Below are positions 61,551 through 64,000 of a stretch of 64,000 nt of DNA, in pieces. The translations under genes were made by a program, and so were the position numbers. The stretch's first letter is position 1; each line of letters begins with the position of its first letter. The DNA lies in the NCBI GenBank assembly GCA_051294375.1, contig CM119267.1:6534367-6598366 (forward strand), given 5' to 3'. The notes under the pieces are model-generated. The model searched no databases and was not told the DNA's origin. It saw nothing but the letters and a program-made list of their open reading frames with translations. Source of the stretch: Paraspadella gotoi (lineage: Eukaryota > Chaetognatha).

Positions 61551-61973
61551 GATTGGATAGTGTGTGGTAGAAAAATGTGTATCGATTGCCTATATAAAGT
61601 ACGGTGGAAACGTACTAGTGGAATGATTTAAATTGAAAAAAAATGAGTCATCATTTACTTTGAATCTTTTACTATTTACCCATAAAATGAGGAAAATTTT
61701 GTGAGCGGTTTAGGAAAGTGTGTGAAGAGCTAGATATAAAGTTTTGAGGAATTGTTGCCAGTGAAATGAGTTTAAATGGAAAAAACATACAGTCACATTT
61801 ACTTGAATCTTTTATTATGTGTATGAATATGTAACTAATATGTTATAACTAATTAATTATTAATGTGAAGAAAATGATGCAATTAAAAAAATTATGCAAG
61901 TTGAAAGATGATGCAACAGAAAATGATGCAAAGTTAAAAAAATCCTAAAAGCATAAAGGAATCGTCGCAATTG

Positions 61974-62004
<31 letters not shown>

Positions 62005-64000
62005 AGAGAGAGAGAGAAGAGGAGGGGCAGAAAATGAGCATAAGGATCGTCGCATTGCAAAGAGAGAGAGAGAGAGAGAAAAAGAGGCAGAAAAATGAGC
62101 ATAAGGTATGTTGTGATAATGCAAAAGAGAGAAAGAGCAGAAAAAATGAGCATAAGGATCGTCGGCAATTGCAAGTTAGAAAGAGAGGAGAGAAGAGAGA
62201 CAGAAAGACATGAGCATAGGATCGTTGCAATTGCAAAGAGAGATAGAGAGAGAGATAGAGATAGAGTAGAGAGAGAGAAAGAGACAGACAGAAGTCGCCG
62301 AGATAAATTAACGAATAAAAAAGTTGTTATTTTTACCTTACTAGAATATAAATATCTTAAAATGCTTACAAAATACATAAAATTGATAAAGTTATTATTC
62401 CGATAATCATTTTTTTAATCATCAATGCAATATATATCAAGTAGGCGGGCCAAAATTTTACGCACTTTTTAACTTCTAGTTCTCTCAAAAACTTGGTCTT
62501 TTTCCTTCTGACTACTAAATCGATTTTCAATGTAATTTTTGAATTAGTTTCATTGGGTTTGTGGCACTGATTGATTATTCAAACAAATGAAAAATTGTAC
62601 ATTTGATTTTTGAAGAGTTTTAGCTTAAATTAATAGGAGATAGATTGGACTGAGTTAGTGGATTCAAATTTCCAAAGGTTTGTAGATAAAACTAAGAGCG
62701 AGCTTATATTGCTTAAGTTGTTTTAAGTTTTCGATAATTACAATAATGTTTAAAAACCTTGTATTATACCTATCTATATTCAAAGAATCAGATCATAAAA
62801 AATAATAATAGGCAAATTTTAAAAATTATTTTATTTCAATATTTCGCGTTAACCATTATTTATTTGAGAGAACTTTAGTTTTCAACCATGTTCCGGCCTA
62901 ATTATCAGTAAGGGCGGGCCAATATTGAAATTACTTTTTATAACTTCTAAGTTCTCATTTAAAAATTTTTTTTCCCTTTACTATTAATCGGTAGTTTCGA
63001 ATGTTAACTGTTTTGAATTAGTTCATTGGGTTGTCTGCACTGAAGCTTTTAAATATTTATTAAGTATATAATAATTTATATATGAGTTTTGACGGAATTG
63101 TGCCCAGTAGAAATGTTGAGTGTTAGATGGAAAAAGCATAGAGTCACATTATCTTTGAATCTTTAGATATTAATGATTAATAATAATTTGTTTAAAATTT
63201 AAATTAATTAATGTGAAAAATGATGCAAGTTAAAAAAATCTTAAAAGCATAAGATCGTCGGCAATTGCATAAAAAAGAGAGAGAGGAGCCGAGAGAAGAG
63301 AGACATAAAATAAAATAGAAGGATATTTGTTTGGTTTTGAATAAAATGTAAACAAAGACATATTTAATAACTGTCTAACCAGATTTTTAAGGGACAGTGC
63401 GATGATGATAAGTTGAATATAAATTTAAATTAATTATTAACATTAATTATTAATTAATTAATGATAATTACATTAATTATCGTAGGCAGATCCGGTACAT
63501 TGTTTGCTTCAAACTTATTTTTAGTCAAGCAAAAGTCAATGACTTTTCCCTATTATAAATGTTTTATAATATGAACAATGTTTTGGGCGGAACTAATTTA
63601 GGCATATGAATATCTGTAAAGGATAGGTGTCAACCATTTTTGACCTAAATCAAATTAAATAAGTAAGGAAACTATATAGAAAAATAATCTTTTATCATAA
63701 TCAGAAGAAAAAAAGTATCATCATTTTTCCAATTCCGTTTTCAGACTGGACTTTGACTTGCTGTATTCTAACTGGCCTGGAACACAATTAACTTTTCTTG
63801 CACAATCAATAGCTTTTTAAAAAAGCTATACTTTTCAATAAATAGATTTTCTTAAAATTAAAAAAATAGTGGGGGTATTTAAAGCTAACAAGTGTCTACT
63901 TTTTTTGCGTCGGTTTTTATTAGTCTCAGATAATTTTCGAGAATCTCGCAACTTGAATCGAGAGCTAAATTTGCTATTTGCGCGTTTGATTGTAGGGTAG
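61550..64000. repeat. Composite repeat block, noisy copy 2
   Basis: Repeats 58650-61005 in the same order (family E unit, GA array, AAGGCGGGCCAA segments, GA-associated repeat, GTGTCAACCATTTTTGACC, TTTTTTTGCGTCGG), with frequent single-base insertions and deletions. It runs off the window end. An error-rich duplicate is more likely than an old one because indels far exceed substitutions. Confidence 0.7.

Noticed and set aside
61860-62406. Frames of up to 172 aa in the noisy duplicate
   Set aside because: Same GA-array translation as at 58859-59550, in an error-prone copy.

Overview
The window looks like AT-rich nuclear DNA from an animal, most likely an invertebrate. Five multi-domain genes have spliceosomal introns, mostly 60-300 nt when free of repeats, with GT-AG sites and codon phases that fit exactly. 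The rest is full of tRNA-derived SINEs, foldback elements, MITEs, an LTR element and GA microsatellites. Nothing is bacterial or viral. The phylum cannot be fixed from the sequence; an arthropod-like protostome is a guess. Every protein-coding gene I can support lies on the minus strand.

The left half (1-29,400) is gene-rich. Reading down the coordinates: U2AF2 (1623-7094, 13 coding exons, 557 aa), the large subunit of the splicing factor that recognises polypyrimidine tracts. Then two tandem CCAR1-like genes (7506-10709, 1067 aa, coding region without introns; 12874-16256, 1052 aa, three coding exons), which encode nuclear transcription/splicing coregulators with S1-like, DBC1, SAP and EF-hand-like regions. 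Then a Smaug/SAMD4 orthologue (18001-26351, 18 exons, 1115 aa), an mRNA-binding translational repressor. Last, a divergent seven-transmembrane receptor (27506-29339, 4 exons, 444 aa). The first four all act on RNA or transcription, but nothing shows co-regulation.

The right half (29,400-64,000) is mostly repeats. It holds spliced, non-repetitive coding exons on the minus strand (32995-34133, 45317-45824, about 46040-46165, 49470-50095, 54619-54982). They may belong to one large gene that I do not recognise; a secreted lipid-transfer-type protein is only a guess. Four N gaps and several block duplications whose second copies carry scattered single-base indels suggest unpolished or falsely duplicated assembly between about 40.5 and 64 kb.

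Most interesting signals: a foldback element (37714-39405) with a hammerhead-ribozyme-like core near each end, one core hit exactly by a palindromic hAT-like MITE; an LTR followed by about 42 nt complementary to the 3' half of a tRNA-Leu; a Trp-to-Phe change in the U2AF ligand motif of U2AF2; a cysteine-rich insertion in the N-terminal region of Smaug; a possible GC-AG intron in U2AF2; and tandem CCAR1 genes stripped of introns.
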